Assembly: GCA_025363635.1 (NCBI GenBank)
Contig: JANYDL010000040.1
Location: forward strand, 1-64,000
Source: Actinomycetes bacterium
GTDB lineage: Bacteria; Actinomycetota; Actinomycetes; Nanopelagicales; Nanopelagicaceae
Length of the DNA: 64,000 nucleotides
Direction of reading: 5' to 3'
The notes under the pieces are model-generated. The model did no database searches. It saw only the letters and a program-made list of their open reading frames with translations, and was not told the origin of the DNA. A program made the position numbers and the translations under genes. Below, one piece after another: positions 1 to 8,959 of this stretch. The number at the start of each line of letters is the position of its first letter. Position 1 is the first letter of the stretch.

Positions 1-2016
1 GTTAATGGAACTAACGGCGCAACAGGTGCCACCGGAGCCACTGGTTCAACGGGAGCCAAGGGTGATACCGGAGCTCAAGGTCAACAAGGATTTACTGGAG
101 CCAAAGGTGACACCGGAGCAACTGGTGCTACCGGTGACCAAGGAATTCAAGGAATTCAAGGTTCAAAGGGTGACACCGGTGCTGCTGGAGCTAACGGCGC
201 AACCGGTGCCAAAGGTGATACCGGTGCCGCTGGAGTTAACGGAACTAACGGCGCAACCGGTGCCAAAGGTGATACCGGCGCAACCGGTGCCAAAGGTGAT
301 ACCGGCGCAACCGGTGCCAAAGGTGATACTGGTTCAACGGGTGCCAAAGGTGATACTGGATCAACGGGAGCGCAAGGTTTAACAGGTCAAACGGGTGACA
401 CTGGTGCAACTGGTGCTGCCGGTGCCCAAGGAATTCAAGGAATTCAAGGTTCAAAGGGTGATACCGGCGCAACTGGCGCTCAAGGTACGCAGGGTGCATC
501 AGGTGCAGCAGGTGCAGCAGGTGCAGCAGGTGCGACGGGAGTAACTGGAGCGACCGGCGTAAAAGGTGCCACTGGTGCAACTGGAAGTAACGGCGCGACC
601 GGTGCTCAGGGAACTCAAGGAATTACGGGCGCGACCGGTGCTCAAGGAACTCAAGGAATTACGGGCGCGACCGGCGCCCAAGGCGTGCAGGGTGCTCAAG
701 GAACTACGGGCGCGACTGGCGCCCAAGGCGTGCAGGGTATTCAAGGTATTCAAGGTATTCAAGGTTTGACAGGTCCCGCTGGACCCGCTGGACCCGCTGG
801 ATTAATTGGAAACACTGGTACTACCGGCGCAAGCGGCGCAACGGGCGTGGCAGGACCCAAAGGTGATACGGGTGCCGCTGGTGCGCAGGGTCCCGCTGGC
901 CTCTCGTGCGTAAACACGACCGGTAGTGGAACCAGCGCTGATGACCAGAAGAAACTCAAAGACGCTGAGGATTTGAAGGTCAGTGAACACGCGAAAGGTG
1001 ATAAGGCCACGCAGGATTATCAAAACGCTGACAACAATCGGATAACCACGGCTACGCTTGCAGCCACTTTGGCGCTAAGTCCAGCGGCTTCAAACTCAGA
1101 AAAATCAGCTGCCCAAGCAGCGGCTGACAATGCAAAGAAGACAATGGACGATTTAAAGAAAATTAAGGATGATGAAGACCTGAAGGTCGCAGATGCAGAC
1201 AAGAAAGCAAAGGATGCCGAAGATGCATATGGTGGCTCCTCCGGTAATTGCACGGGTGCTACAGGTGCACAGGGTCCAGTAGGAGCAACAGGCGCTGCCG
1301 GAACTACGGGATCCACGGGAGCGACCGGTGCAACTGGTCCTCAAGGGCTTGCTGGTCTGACAGGTGCTACCGGAGCTACGGGTCCCCAAGGCCTACAAGG
1401 CCTTCAGGGCCTTCAAGGACCACAAGGAACCGTAGGGCCTGCCGGTCCCGCAGGAACGCCAGGTACTGGCGGACCACAAGGTCAACAGGGATCCGTAGGT
1501 TTGACTGGACCAATCGGTGCAACTGGTGCAACGGGCGCTACTGGAGCCGTAGGTCCTATCGGTCCAATTGGAGCCACTGGCGCTACGGGAGCCGTAGGTC
1601 CGATCGGTCCAATTGGAGCGACTGGCGCTTCTGGGGCGCAAGGCATAAAAGGCGACACGGGAGCTCAAGGTCCAAAGGGTGATATCGGAATGACGGGTCC
1701 TATCGGTCCTCAAGGTGCTCAAGGTCCTATCGGTCCTATCGGTCCTCAAGGTGCTCAGGGTGCCCAAGGCTCTCAGGGTGCCCAAGGCTCTCAGGGTGCC
1801 CAAGGCTCTCAGGGTGCAAAGGGAGACGCTGGCGCTACTGGAGCCCAAGGTCCAAAAGGTGACGTTGGTCCCGCAGGCCCTGCGGCTCCATCTGGCACTG
1901 CAGTCTATGTTTGCGTAAAAGATGATGACGGCAGCATGTCATGGGGTGCATGCGATGGTTCAAAGGGCCACGAAACAAGTGGACATCACCAATATCAGGT
2001 TAAGGCAAACAGCTGA
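1..2016 (+). CDS. Collagen-like Gly-X-Y repeat protein (5' truncated by window)
   Basis: The frame is open from base 1 with no start, so the N-terminus lies upstream; 671 residues are visible. Residues 1 to about 300 are Gly-X-Y triplets rich in GAT, GAK and GDT. Residues about 303-417 form a non-collagen insert rich in Lys, Asp and Ala, probably helical or coiled-coil, with a Cys at each edge (codons at 907 and 1249). A second Gly-X-Y block runs to about residue 628. A 43-residue tail with two Cys (VCV and GAC) and a His-rich end follows. Proteins of this kind form triple-helical stalks on bacterial surfaces (family knowledge). The stop overlaps the next start by one base (TGATG), which suggests translational coupling to two membrane proteins. 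An internal GTG at 685 lies inside the repeat and is not the start. Surface location is inferred, because the signal peptide is not visible. Confidence 0.9.
   Translation, partial: VNGTNGATGATGATGSTGAKGDTGAQGQQGFTGAKGDTGATGATGDQGIQGIQGSKGDTGAAGANGATGAKGDTGAAGVNGTNGATGAKGDTGATGAKGDTGATGAKGDTGSTGAKGDTGSTGAQGLTGQTGDTGATGAAGAQGIQGIQGSKGDTGATGAQGTQGASGAAGAAGAAGATGVTGATGVKGATGATGSNGATGAQGTQGITGATGAQGTQGITGATGAQGVQGAQGTTGATGAQGVQGIQGIQGIQGLTGPAGPAGPAGLIGNTGTTGASGATGVAGPKGDTGAAGAQGPAGLSCVNTTGSGTSADDQKKLKDAEDLKVSEHAKGDKATQDYQNADNNRITTATLAATLALSPAASNSEKSAAQAAADNAKKTMDDLKKIKDDEDLKVADADKKAKDAEDAYGGSSGNCTGATGAQGPVGATGAAGTTGSTGATGATGPQGLAGLTGATGATGPQGLQGLQGLQGPQGTVGPAGPAGTPGTGGPQGQQGSVGLTGPIGATGATGATGAVGPIGPIGATGATGAVGPIGPIGATGASGAQGIKGDTGAQGPKGDIGMTGPIGPQGAQGPIGPIGPQGAQGAQGSQGAQGSQGAQGSQGAKGDAGATGAQGPKGDVGPAGPAAPSGTAVYVCVKDDDGSMSWGACDGSKGHETSGHHQYQVKANS
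250..357 (+). repeat. Four tandem 27-bp units coding nine-residue collagen repeats
   Basis: Units start at 250, 277, 304 and 331 and each encodes G-(A/S)-T-G-A-K-G-D-T. They are nearly identical at the DNA level, and a further copy of the unit starts at 196. This points to expansion by slippage or unequal recombination, so allele length may vary between strains. Confidence 0.85.
592..663 (+). repeat. Two tandem 36-bp collagen-coding units
   Basis: Units at 592 and 628 differ by a single base and encode [13 protein letters not shown] degenerate third copy follows at 664. They lie in the first Gly-X-Y domain. Confidence 0.8.
1759..1812 (+). repeat. Three tandem 18-bp units coding GAQGSQ
   Basis: Units at 1759, 1777 and 1795 are identical and encode Gly-Ala-Gln-Gly-Ser-Gln. 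They lie near the end of the second Gly-X-Y block of the collagen-like gene. Confidence 0.85.
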
Positions 2017-2801
2017 TGAGTGATCCGAAAACCACGGCTGGGCGCATCGAAGACGAGTTCCGCGCAAGAGAAAGTGTTCTGCGCCCCGAGGCATACGTCT
2101 TTGGACAAGCGGTCTCACCTGAATTTCATGCCGCTTTTGAAAAAGAGTATCGCCTGCACGTTCCTCATAGGAGCATGTGGTGGCGTTACCTTGGCGTAGC
2201 TTTAGTTACAGCGATTCTTACCTTTGCTATCACTTGGGCTATCGCGGCGTCGCGGCCAGTAACTTTGACTCTTGCATCCACTTCCGTTGGAATTGCTGCG
2301 ACGCCAAAGGTCTTCACGCAAACCACATCTTCATCGGGGTCAAGTACATCCACGGCCGCAGCAACGGCCAATAATTCCGGTGGAGCGGCTTTGACGGAAG
2401 CTCAATTGAAGGCAGAAGTGAGCGCGCTGGGTGGTGGAATTTACTGGGCCGGATCAGTAACTAATTCATTCTACACACTCAACCACATCAAGAGTGGTCA
2501 AGATTTTGTGAGATATTTACCTGAAGGGAAAGGACTGGGTGACGCTACTCAGAATTACCGAGTAATCGCCACGTATAGGGATCCCAACGCATTCACAACG
2601 GTGACCACGGCGGCGAAAATATCTCAAGGGGTAAGTTTTACAAATCCTGACGGTTCATTTATTTATTACGCAAAAGAGACACCTTCACACGTTTATCTTG
2701 TGATTAAGAATCTGCCTTACCAAATTGAAATTTTTGATCCAGTCCCGGGTTCGTCGCTCAAACTTGCTAAGACCCCAGGACTTATTAAGTCGGTAATCTA
2801 A
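2016..2801 (+). CDS. Single-pass membrane protein, unknown function
   Basis: I do not recognise this 261-residue protein. Residues 1-55 are charged and probably cytoplasmic. Residues about 58-78 form one hydrophobic membrane segment. A Ser/Thr-rich linker (about 92-122) leads to an exported domain of about 140 residues. The ATG at 2016 overlaps the stop of the collagen-like gene by one base, so the two are probably co-translated. It may anchor, assemble or modify the collagen-like protein (inference from position only). No catalytic motif is evident. Confidence 0.8.
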   Translation: MSDPKTTAGRIEDEFRARESVLRPEAYVFGQAVSPEFHAAFEKEYRLHVPHRSMWWRYLGVALVTAILTFAITWAIAASRPVTLTLASTSVGIAATPKVFTQTTSSSGSSTSTAAATANNSGGAALTEAQLKAEVSALGGGIYWAGSVTNSFYTLNHIKSGQDFVRYLPEGKGLGDATQNYRVIATYRDPNAFTTVTTAAKISQGVSFTNPDGSFIYYAKETPSHVYLVIKNLPYQIEIFDPVPGSSLKLAKTPGLIKSVI

Positions 2802-2840
2802 TGAAGATTTCTAAATCGACGAAAGTGAAAGGTGAATATC

Positions 2841-3653
2841 ATGGCTAACGAAAGAGAAACGGCTTTCAGGCTTCCGCAGTCAGAGACCAAAAAAGGTCAA
2901 ATGATGTTGATTTATTTACCAGAGGGCTCCGTGATCGTTGATCGAAATAACGTTGACATGAATGACACGATGCGTGCGGCGCACGATCCTTTCACCGCGG
3001 CGTCAATGGCCGGCCCTTCAATTTTTCAAAACGCCACACGTACGGTACATCCGGAGATGGTCACGGTCGACCCTGCATACGTCCCAAGCGGAATGGGTCG
3101 CGGAGAGCGTTTATATCTACGACGTAGACGCCGCATTAATTGGTTGCATGTAATTAATCTCCACTTCGCTAGTTACATTGCGATAGTGTCCGTAGTTCCA
3201 CTTTTACTTTCCGCTCTATTTGGCATTTCAATATTCACAGCTAAGTCGCACATCATCAATGGAAATATCCAGTCGGGGCAACTCTTGGTGGCCCATGAAA
3301 AGGCCGTTGCCCAACTTTCAAAGGGCGATCTCGTACTTTTTCGTAGTGCAACGAGTTGGAGATTATTGGTTAGGCAAGTTACAGACCTCACAACGACCGG
3401 AGCATCTACTACGATTTCAACTAATTCAGGTGCCAATACAGCGTTAACTGAGGTTTTCACGTTAGATAATTACGCGCAAGTTCGTTACGTAAGTAGCTAT
3501 ATTCCGTTCTTAGGCTTTGTCACTATGTTCTTCTCTTATCTTGGGGTCAAAGTACTCGTGGTGCTTGGCGTGCTCTTTGCCAACATTTTTGCTTTCTACC
3601 GCCGACGCATGGCTTTGCCGCGCGACGACAAAATGATTTATGTGTCAAGGTAA
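2841..3653 (+). CDS. Two-TM membrane protein with a possible degenerate signal-peptidase (S26B/SipW-like) fold
   Basis: The start is set at ATG 2841, which has an AAAGGTG ribosome site just upstream; an in-frame GTG at 2832 lies inside that site. The product has 270 residues. There is an N-terminal cytoplasmic region of about 100 residues ending in RRRRR (94-98), a membrane segment at about 108-134, an outer domain, and a second segment at about 221-252 followed by RRR. The outer domain reads like SipW-type signal peptidases (GQLLVAHEKA, then KGDLVLFRS, then a LLVRQVTD strand). However, the usual catalytic Ser motif is absent and the HR of the HRV strand is replaced by VR. This resemblance is by eye and tentative. 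It is the third gene of the collagen-like group. Confidence 0.6.
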   Translation: MANERETAFRLPQSETKKGQMMLIYLPEGSVIVDRNNVDMNDTMRAAHDPFTAASMAGPSIFQNATRTVHPEMVTVDPAYVPSGMGRGERLYLRRRRRINWLHVINLHFASYIAIVSVVPLLLSALFGISIFTAKSHIINGNIQSGQLLVAHEKAVAQLSKGDLVLFRSATSWRLLVRQVTDLTTTGASTTISTNSGANTALTEVFTLDNYAQVRYVSSYIPFLGFVTMFFSYLGVKVLVVLGVLFANIFAFYRRRMALPRDDKMIYVSR

Positions 3654-3943
3654 GTCTTAGAAAATTAATTGATCCAACCTAGTGGTATTTCTAAACGTTG
3701 GATGAGTAAGTTTTCATTTTCCATGTTGTCCTGAATTCATCCCTGCTCGTCGGCATACGTATGGTAATTTGCAAATAAGAACATACGTCCCGTGCGCTTA
3801 GCGAACTTATGCCGCATCAGGTTGTCCACCTGGACCATATTTACAATTTATTTGATTAGGGATATGAACCTGACTAGGGTTTCAAGGGTCGTAGGCGTAG
3901 AAATTGCGAGAGCTTTACGTTTCTTGGGAAAGGATGCGAAAAA
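3654..3943. other. 290-bp intergenic region with inverted repeat and promoter
   Basis: No gene is supported here. It holds a 7-bp inverted repeat (ATCCAAC at 3672-3678, GTTGGAT at 3697-3703) with an 18-base loop and no T-run, so a terminator role is doubtful. A candidate promoter for the downstream transporter lies at 3840-3868. Confidence 0.5.
3840..3868 (+). promoter_or_regulatory. Candidate promoter of the amino-acid ABC operon
   Basis: TTTACA at 3840-3845 and TATGAA at 3863-3868 are separated by 17 bases. The pair lies 76 bases before the ATPase start at 3944. Motif match only. Confidence 0.35.
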
Positions 3944-4744
3944 ATGTCCAGTCCGGTTAGCGCGCCAGATGCCTTGGCCCCAGATTTTTTGAAATTAGTT
4001 GGTGTATCAAAGACCTTCGGTAACCATCGGGTTCTAGACAAGATTGATTTAGCTGTCAGCGAAGGTGAAGTACTTGTCATTATTGGTCCAAGCGGATCTG
4101 GCAAGAGCACACTTCTTAGGTGCATCAATTTTATTGCCGCACCTGATGAGGGCGAAGTAATTTTTCAAGGGCATAGTTGGAAGGCCATGAGTTCGAAATA
4201 TAATTTTTTAGCCAACAGAAAATATGAGCAAAAATTAACGGTCTTGCGCAGCGAAATTGGCATGGTATTTCAAAATTTCAATGTTTTCCCACACATGACT
4301 GCCGCACAGAATGTCATGTTGGGCCTGACCAAGGTGAGAAAGCAAAGTAAAGATAATGCGCGGAAAGCAGCGGTTGAGGCTCTTAGCCAAGTAGGGCTTG
4401 CTGAAAAAGTTGATCAATATCCAGAAAAGTTATCGGGTGGCCAGAAGCAACGTGTCGCGATCGCACGTGCTCTCGCCTTGCAGCCGAAGGTGATGCTTTT
4501 TGATGAGGCCACTTCATCCCTTGATCCAGAATTAGTAAATGGGATTCTAGAAGAAATCCGAAGGTTAGCTAAAGCCGGAATGACGATGGTTGTGGTCACC
4601 CACGAAATGAATTTCGCATTTCAGGTTGCGCATCGCATTGTCTTTATGGATCAGGGTCGCATCGTCGAAATTGGGACTCCTGATCAGATTCGCAAAACGA
4701 CCGAACCACGGACTCGATCATTTCTTTCTGCCATATTGAACTAA
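3944..4744 (+). CDS. Polar amino-acid ABC transporter, ATP-binding protein
   Basis: A 266-residue GlnQ/HisP-type ATPase energises amino-acid import on the cytoplasmic face. Walker A GPSGSGKST is at residues 48-56. The signature is LSGGQKQRVAIARAL, Walker B is VMLFDEATSSLDPE and the switch His is in VVTHEM. About 20 extra residues lie before the Q-loop (around SKYNFLANRKYEQK), a variation seen in this subfamily. The ATG has an AAAGGA-like ribosome site. It is followed by two permeases and a binding protein. The substrate cannot be read from sequence. Confidence 0.93.
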   Translation: MSSPVSAPDALAPDFLKLVGVSKTFGNHRVLDKIDLAVSEGEVLVIIGPSGSGKSTLLRCINFIAAPDEGEVIFQGHSWKAMSSKYNFLANRKYEQKLTVLRSEIGMVFQNFNVFPHMTAAQNVMLGLTKVRKQSKDNARKAAVEALSQVGLAEKVDQYPEKLSGGQKQRVAIARALALQPKVMLFDEATSSLDPELVNGILEEIRRLAKAGMTMVVVTHEMNFAFQVAHRIVFMDQGRIVEIGTPDQIRKTTEPRTRSFLSAILN

Positions 4745-4750
4745 GGCCTG

Positions 4751-5428
4751 ATGATGAACTCGTATAAATTCGATTGGGCGGTAATCGATAAATATCTGCC
4801 AGAACTCCTAAAAGGTTTGTGGATCACGTTAGAGGTGTCCTTAGTTGGAATGGCAATCGCACTTATATTTGGATTGCTCTTGGCAATGGGAAGACTGAGT
4901 CCTTTGCGCCTTACCCGCTCTGTTGCGAATGGGATTACCCAAGTATTTCGTTCTATTCCTCTATTCGTGATGCTTTTCTGGGTCTATTACGGGCTTTCGC
5001 TTAAGTTTCATGTTCTTTTCACTGAGTTTCAAGCCGGTGCACTGGCATTGGGAATAACTGGCGGAGCATATATGGCGGAAGTTTTCCGCGGTGGATTGCT
5101 CGCAGTGGATCCGGGCCAGCGAGAAGCGGCTATGGCTATGGGTATTTCGAAAAGCACGACATTTTTCCACGTAATTTTTCCGCAAGCATTAAGGGTGGTT
5201 GTTCCCCCATCGGTTAACGTCTATGTCGGGCTACTCAAAGGAGCGACCATAGTCTCTGTTATTGGAGTCTCAGACATGATTTATGTGGCCCAATATGTTT
5301 CGCTTCAAACTTTTACGCCATTCGAGTTGTATTCAGTAGCAGGAATCGTCTTTGTCGCTCTTACGGTGTCGATCTCTGGATTCGCCTGGATGTTAGAACG
5401 TCGATTAGGAAGGGGGCGCAGTGAATAG
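4751..5428 (+). CDS. Amino-acid ABC transporter permease (HisM/GlnP family)
   Basis: A 225-residue inner-membrane permease with about five hydrophobic segments. It carries the EAA loop GQREAAMAMGISKS and the following FPQALRVVVPP that docks to the ATPase. ATGs occur at 4751 and 4754; AAGG at 4743-4746 gives slightly better spacing to 4754. The 3' end overlaps the next permease by 8 bases. The pair probably forms a heterodimeric channel. Confidence 0.9.
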   Translation: MMNSYKFDWAVIDKYLPELLKGLWITLEVSLVGMAIALIFGLLLAMGRLSPLRLTRSVANGITQVFRSIPLFVMLFWVYYGLSLKFHVLFTEFQAGALALGITGGAYMAEVFRGGLLAVDPGQREAAMAMGISKSTTFFHVIFPQALRVVVPPSVNVYVGLLKGATIVSVIGVSDMIYVAQYVSLQTFTPFELYSVAGIVFVALTVSISGFAWMLERRLGRGRSE

Positions 5429-6128
5429 CGCACAACCATTCTTTGATTTCACTTCCGTCTGGTCAAGTATGCCCATTCTCCTCAAAGGTTTCGCAATAGC
5501 AATGGCTTGTGCAACTGTGGCAATAATCATTGCCATACTTTTGGGACTAATTGTTGCGCTCATGCGACTATCGCGGGTAAAAATTTTGCGTTGGATTGCA
5601 TTTATTTATACGCAATTCTTTAGGGGTATACCTCTCTACGTTTTAATTATCTGGGTTTATTTTGGTTTAGCGATCGCTGCAGGAGTCAATCTTCCGGCAA
5701 TTCCTGCAGGAATTATTACCTTGGCGCTTCTAAATAGTGGCTATCTATCGGAAACTTTTAGGTCAGGTATTTTGGCGGTTAACAAAGGTCAGATAGAAGC
5801 AGGTATGGCGCTTGGTCTATCTCGTAGGAACGTCATGCTTCACATAGTGCTACCACAGGCATTTCGAGTAATAATTCCGCCTCTTGGAAATCAATATGTA
5901 GATGCAATCAAAGATACAGCAATACTTAGCATCATCGGTGTCCCAGAATTAATGCGTGAATCAAAAGCGTTAGCAAATCTTTACTATCGTCCTTTTGAGT
6001 TTTATACATTCGCTGGTCTGCTTTATCTGTTTGCAGTTCTTGTGGTGTCGCGAGGAGTAAGCGTCCTCGAGAAGAAGCTTTCTGCGCATAGCGCACAAAC
6101 CACCGTCATTATTGATGTTTTGAATTAA
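5421..6128 (+). CDS. Amino-acid ABC transporter permease, second subunit
   Basis: A 235-residue permease of the same family, paralogous to the gene before it. The EAA loop is GQIEAGMALGLSRR, followed by LPQAFRVIIPP. It starts at a GTG inside the previous gene, preceded by AGGAAGGGGG-type purines, which indicates coupled translation. The binding-protein gene follows after a 119-base gap with its own candidate promoter. Confidence 0.9.
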   Translation: MNSAQPFFDFTSVWSSMPILLKGFAIAMACATVAIIIAILLGLIVALMRLSRVKILRWIAFIYTQFFRGIPLYVLIIWVYFGLAIAAGVNLPAIPAGIITLALLNSGYLSETFRSGILAVNKGQIEAGMALGLSRRNVMLHIVLPQAFRVIIPPLGNQYVDAIKDTAILSIIGVPELMRESKALANLYYRPFEFYTFAGLLYLFAVLVVSRGVSVLEKKLSAHSAQTTVIIDVLN

Positions 6129-6164
6129 TTTTTTCAAAACGCATATTGTTTTTTTGTTCAATCA

Positions 6165-6194
6165 TTGACATTGCTCCTAGTAACGGTCTTAGAT
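6165..6194 (+). promoter_or_regulatory. Candidate promoter for the binding-protein gene
   Basis: TTGACA at 6165-6170 and TTAGAT at 6189-6194 are spaced by 18 bases. A separate promoter would explain higher expression of the binding protein than of the membrane subunits, which is usual for ABC importers. Confidence 0.45.
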
Positions 6195-6247
6195 TTCATT
6201 GACGGAATAAATCTGTTCAAGTTTTTTTCGATTCGCAAAGGAGTAAT

Positions 6248-7210
6248 ATGTCAAGGAACAAAAATGTAAATGACGGTGGAGAAGAAGCAGTTCTTACTGA
6301 TTCCTCAGTTACGGATCGCCGTAAATTTATTAAAAATGCAGGACTGGTACTTGGAGCAGGTGCAGTTTCGGCAATAGCAGCTCCTGCATTGGCTTCACCA
6401 GCACTGGCTGCGAAAATATCCCCAAGTTCCCCGGTGGTTAACGCAACTGGTAATTACAATTCCATTCTCGATAGAGTGTTGGCGACGAAAGAAATTAGTT
6501 TTGGTGTTGATTTAACTTTCGCTCCTCTGCAATTCAAGACTGCAAGCGGCGTCCCAACTGGATACATTGTTGATCTCGCCAAATCACTTGCGGCTTCGCT
6601 GGGAGCAACACCAAAGTGGGTTGAAATTCCTTTCGGTGATCTTTTTGCAGGTCAAGCAGCAGGAAAGTTCGATATGTCAGGTATCGCCGCTACCATCAAG
6701 CCTGAGCGCGCGCAGAAGGTTCTTTTCTCGGGCGCTCCAGCTTTTGTTGAGTCAAACGTTGTACTTCTCAAGCCTGGATACAAGATTTCATCGCTCTCGC
6801 AATTGAATAGTTCCTCCGTGACAATTGCCGTAGTTTTGGGGTCTTCCCAAGAGTCAGCAGCAATGCTTCTCTATCCAAAGGCAAAGCTCAAGAGGCTAGA
6901 TAACCAGGCAGCTCTGGCCGACGTAAGTGCAGGGCGCTCAAACGCCATGATCGTCGGTGAATTCTCCGTTGCAGATGCCATTAAGGCAACGCCAAAACTT
7001 ACTGTATTCAAGGGCAAGCCGGTCTTTGTCGATGAGAACAGTTTCTTCATGCCAGCGGGAGATTTTGCCATGAAGAATTATGTTGACACGTGGTTACGTT
7101 ACGAGACCTCGCATAACACTCTGGCTGGCCTGTGGGATAAGTATGTGGGCAATAGCGCACGCAAGTTGGGTTTGCAGTCAGTTTCTGTTCAGTCAAACTG
7201 GAGCGCATAG
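6248..7210 (+). CDS. Tat-exported amino-acid binding protein (SBP family 3)
   Basis: A 320-residue periplasmic-type binding protein of the ABC importer encoded just upstream. The N-terminus has a twin-arginine motif (TDRRKFIKNAG, Arg 24-25), a hydrophobic stretch at about 31-45 and a likely cleavage near ALAA at about residue 54. There is no lipobox Cys, so membrane attachment is not by lipidation. The mature part shows family-3 features: ISFGVDLTFAPLQF near the N-terminus and an ERAQKVLFS hinge region. The start has a CAAAGGAGT ribosome site. A Tat signal implies folding before export; the ligand is unknown. Confidence 0.9.
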   Translation: MSRNKNVNDGGEEAVLTDSSVTDRRKFIKNAGLVLGAGAVSAIAAPALASPALAAKISPSSPVVNATGNYNSILDRVLATKEISFGVDLTFAPLQFKTASGVPTGYIVDLAKSLAASLGATPKWVEIPFGDLFAGQAAGKFDMSGIAATIKPERAQKVLFSGAPAFVESNVVLLKPGYKISSLSQLNSSSVTIAVVLGSSQESAAMLLYPKAKLKRLDNQAALADVSAGRSNAMIVGEFSVADAIKATPKLTVFKGKPVFVDENSFFMPAGDFAMKNYVDTWLRYETSHNTLAGLWDKYVGNSARKLGLQSVSVQSNWSA

Positions 7211-7230
7211 TTTATTAAGGGGGCGGGATA

Positions 7231-7300
7231 CGGCGACCTTCGTTAACACCATGGCGAGGGTCGCCGGCCCATTTTATCGGCGCAATTCTTCGGTTTTTTT
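7231..7300 (+). terminator. Possible terminator after the ABC operon
   Basis: An 8-bp stem (CGGCGACC at 7231-7238 with GGTCGCCG at 7259-7266) has a 20-base loop. Seven T residues follow at 7294-7300 but do not directly abut the stem. The position after the binding-protein gene fits termination; the geometry is imperfect. Confidence 0.35.
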
Positions 7301-7370
7301 ATTTGAATGTCTCTGCCTTCAAGGAGAAGTTTAATTTTGGTCAGAGTATAGGAAAGTGGGTATCGAATAA

Positions 7371-7754
7371 GTGAAGAACAATGCACGACTTGTGAGATCG
7401 GATCTACTTTCAGTGATCTCTGAAGAGAGTAACGATTTAGTCATGCGCCAATTAGTTAGCCGAAAGGTCGATGGACCGGAAATTAGCATGACATGGGTTG
7501 CGATGGACGGTGAACACCGCCCACTGAAGACCGATGCAAGCATGCGCGTGTATTACATACTTGAGGGAGATTTCACTTTTGACTGCAATAATACAGATTT
7601 GATAAGTGCCGCTCAAGGCGATGTGGTTATCATTTACAAGTCCTGTGTTTATAGTTTTGCTGGCAAGGGAAAGTACTTAGTGATGAATGGACCAGCATTC
7701 CAAGACGGCGATGATATTTATATTGAGAAAAGAAAAGTCGGGGGAGCAGAGTGA
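7371..7754 (+). CDS. Small cupin-domain protein
   Basis: A 127-residue protein that appears to be a single cupin barrel. Recognisable pieces are YYILEGDFTFDCN (end of motif 1) and GDVVIIYKSCVYSFAGKGKYLVMNGPAF (motif 2 region, cited here only as a span). The usual metal-binding His residues are mostly absent, so it may bind a small molecule rather than a metal. It starts at GTG 7371 with a weak, distant ribosome site. Its stop overlaps the thiolase start by 4 bases (GTGA), so the two are co-translated. Function unknown. Confidence 0.7.
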   Translation: MKNNARLVRSDLLSVISEESNDLVMRQLVSRKVDGPEISMTWVAMDGEHRPLKTDASMRVYYILEGDFTFDCNNTDLISAAQGDVVIIYKSCVYSFAGKGKYLVMNGPAFQDGDDIYIEKRKVGGAE

Positions 7755-8932
7755 GTTCGAATTTAAATAGTCCTGTCATTGCAACTGCCATCCGTACGCC
7801 ATTCGGCAAGTATTTAGGAGGCTTATCTCAGGTCAGACCCGATGACCTTCTAAGTACATTGATAAAAGAATTAATGGGAGCAATAAAAGGGCTGCAACCT
7901 GAATCAATAGACGATGTCATTGTCGGAGATGCTAATCAAGCCGGAGATGACAACCGAAATGTTGCACGTATGTCCTTACTGTTAGCAGGACTCCCAGTTT
8001 CGGTTCCAGGAGTGACTGTAAATAGGTTGTGCGGATCAAGTGCAGAAGCGCTCATCCAGGCTTCGCGGTTGGTGCGATCTGGAGATGCCTCCATGGTTTT
8101 GGCTGGTGGGGTTGAGAGCATGAGTCGGGCGCCTTGGATAGTTGAAAGGTTAGGCGGCCCGGCGTCGGAAGTGCCCGTTTTTAATCAATCTACGGTGGGA
8201 TGGCGGTTAATAAACCCTGCGATGCCGTCAAAATGGACAAGTAGCTTAGGTCGGTGCGCAGAGGTTGTAGCTGAAAATTTTGGAATTAGTCGAGCCATGC
8301 AGGATGAGTGGGCGCTTCGCTCCCACTCATTGGCGGAGAGCGCTTGGAATTCTGGATTCCACTCTGAATGGGTCCTGCCGATCGCGGAGGTAAGAAAGGA
8401 TGAATCGATTCGTCCAGACACTTCGCTGGAGAAACTTTCCGGCCTCAAATCAGCGTTCTCTGAGAACGGAAGTGTTACTGCTGGCAATTCATCGCCTCTC
8501 AATGACGGGGCCACACTAACTTTAATTACAGATGGAGAAAGCGCATCCAGATTGAACTTGCTCCCGATTGGTTCGATAGTTTCTGCGCAAGTAGTTGGAA
8601 CGGAGCCGCATGAGTTCAGCATTGCGCCCGTTTATGCAATCCAAAAGCTATTAAAGAAACAGGGCTTGAGTATCAGTGACATTGATGTATGGGAAATAAA
8701 TGAGGCATTCGCTGCCATGGTGCTTTCCGTGCTTCACGAACTTCCGGAAATTGAGATTGCGAAGGTGAATGTGAACGGTGGAGCAATTGCTCTTGGTCAT
8801 CCGGTAGGGGCATCTGCGGCTCGCGCAGTGATCGACTGTGCTCGTCAATTGAAGCGACAGGGCGGCAGGTATGGAATTGCAGCTGCTTGCATTGGAGTTG
8901 GCCAAGGAATAGCGGTTCTCGTCCAAAATTAA
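7751..8932 (+). CDS. Thiolase, PcaF-like (3-oxoadipyl-CoA/acetyl-CoA acyltransferase)
   Basis: A 393-residue degradative thiolase that cleaves a 3-oxoacyl-CoA with CoA. The nucleophile is Cys94 in NRLCGSS. The C-terminal motifs INEAFAAM, GGAIALGHPVGASAAR and ACIGVGQG are intact. The segment ANQAGDDNRNVARM and the VGWRLINPAM stretch resemble PcaF/PaaJ beta-ketoadipyl-CoA thiolases more than acetoacetyl-CoA thiolases (recognition by eye). The GTG start overlaps the cupin stop. A two-subunit CoA-transferase at 21.5-23.1 kb could supply its substrate. The true acyl chain is uncertain. Confidence 0.85.
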   Translation: MSSNLNSPVIATAIRTPFGKYLGGLSQVRPDDLLSTLIKELMGAIKGLQPESIDDVIVGDANQAGDDNRNVARMSLLLAGLPVSVPGVTVNRLCGSSAEALIQASRLVRSGDASMVLAGGVESMSRAPWIVERLGGPASEVPVFNQSTVGWRLINPAMPSKWTSSLGRCAEVVAENFGISRAMQDEWALRSHSLAESAWNSGFHSEWVLPIAEVRKDESIRPDTSLEKLSGLKSAFSENGSVTAGNSSPLNDGATLTLITDGESASRLNLLPIGSIVSAQVVGTEPHEFSIAPVYAIQKLLKKQGLSISDIDVWEINEAFAAMVLSVLHELPEIEIAKVNVNGGAIALGHPVGASAARAVIDCARQLKRQGGRYGIAAACIGVGQGIAVLVQN

Positions 8933-8959
8933 CGACGAGGCAACGAACGCTGTAAGCAA

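Noticed and set aside
685-687. GTG as start of the collagen-like gene
   Set aside because: The same frame is open with Gly-X-Y repeats back to base 1, so the gene starts before the window.
196-1812. CRISPR-like array in the repeated region
   Set aside because: The repeats are in-frame collagen codons without unique spacers of constant length.
156-1848. Long open frames on the other strand and in other frames of the collagen region
   Set aside because: They arise from the low-complexity GGN repeats and encode proline- or arginine-rich repeats with no start signals.
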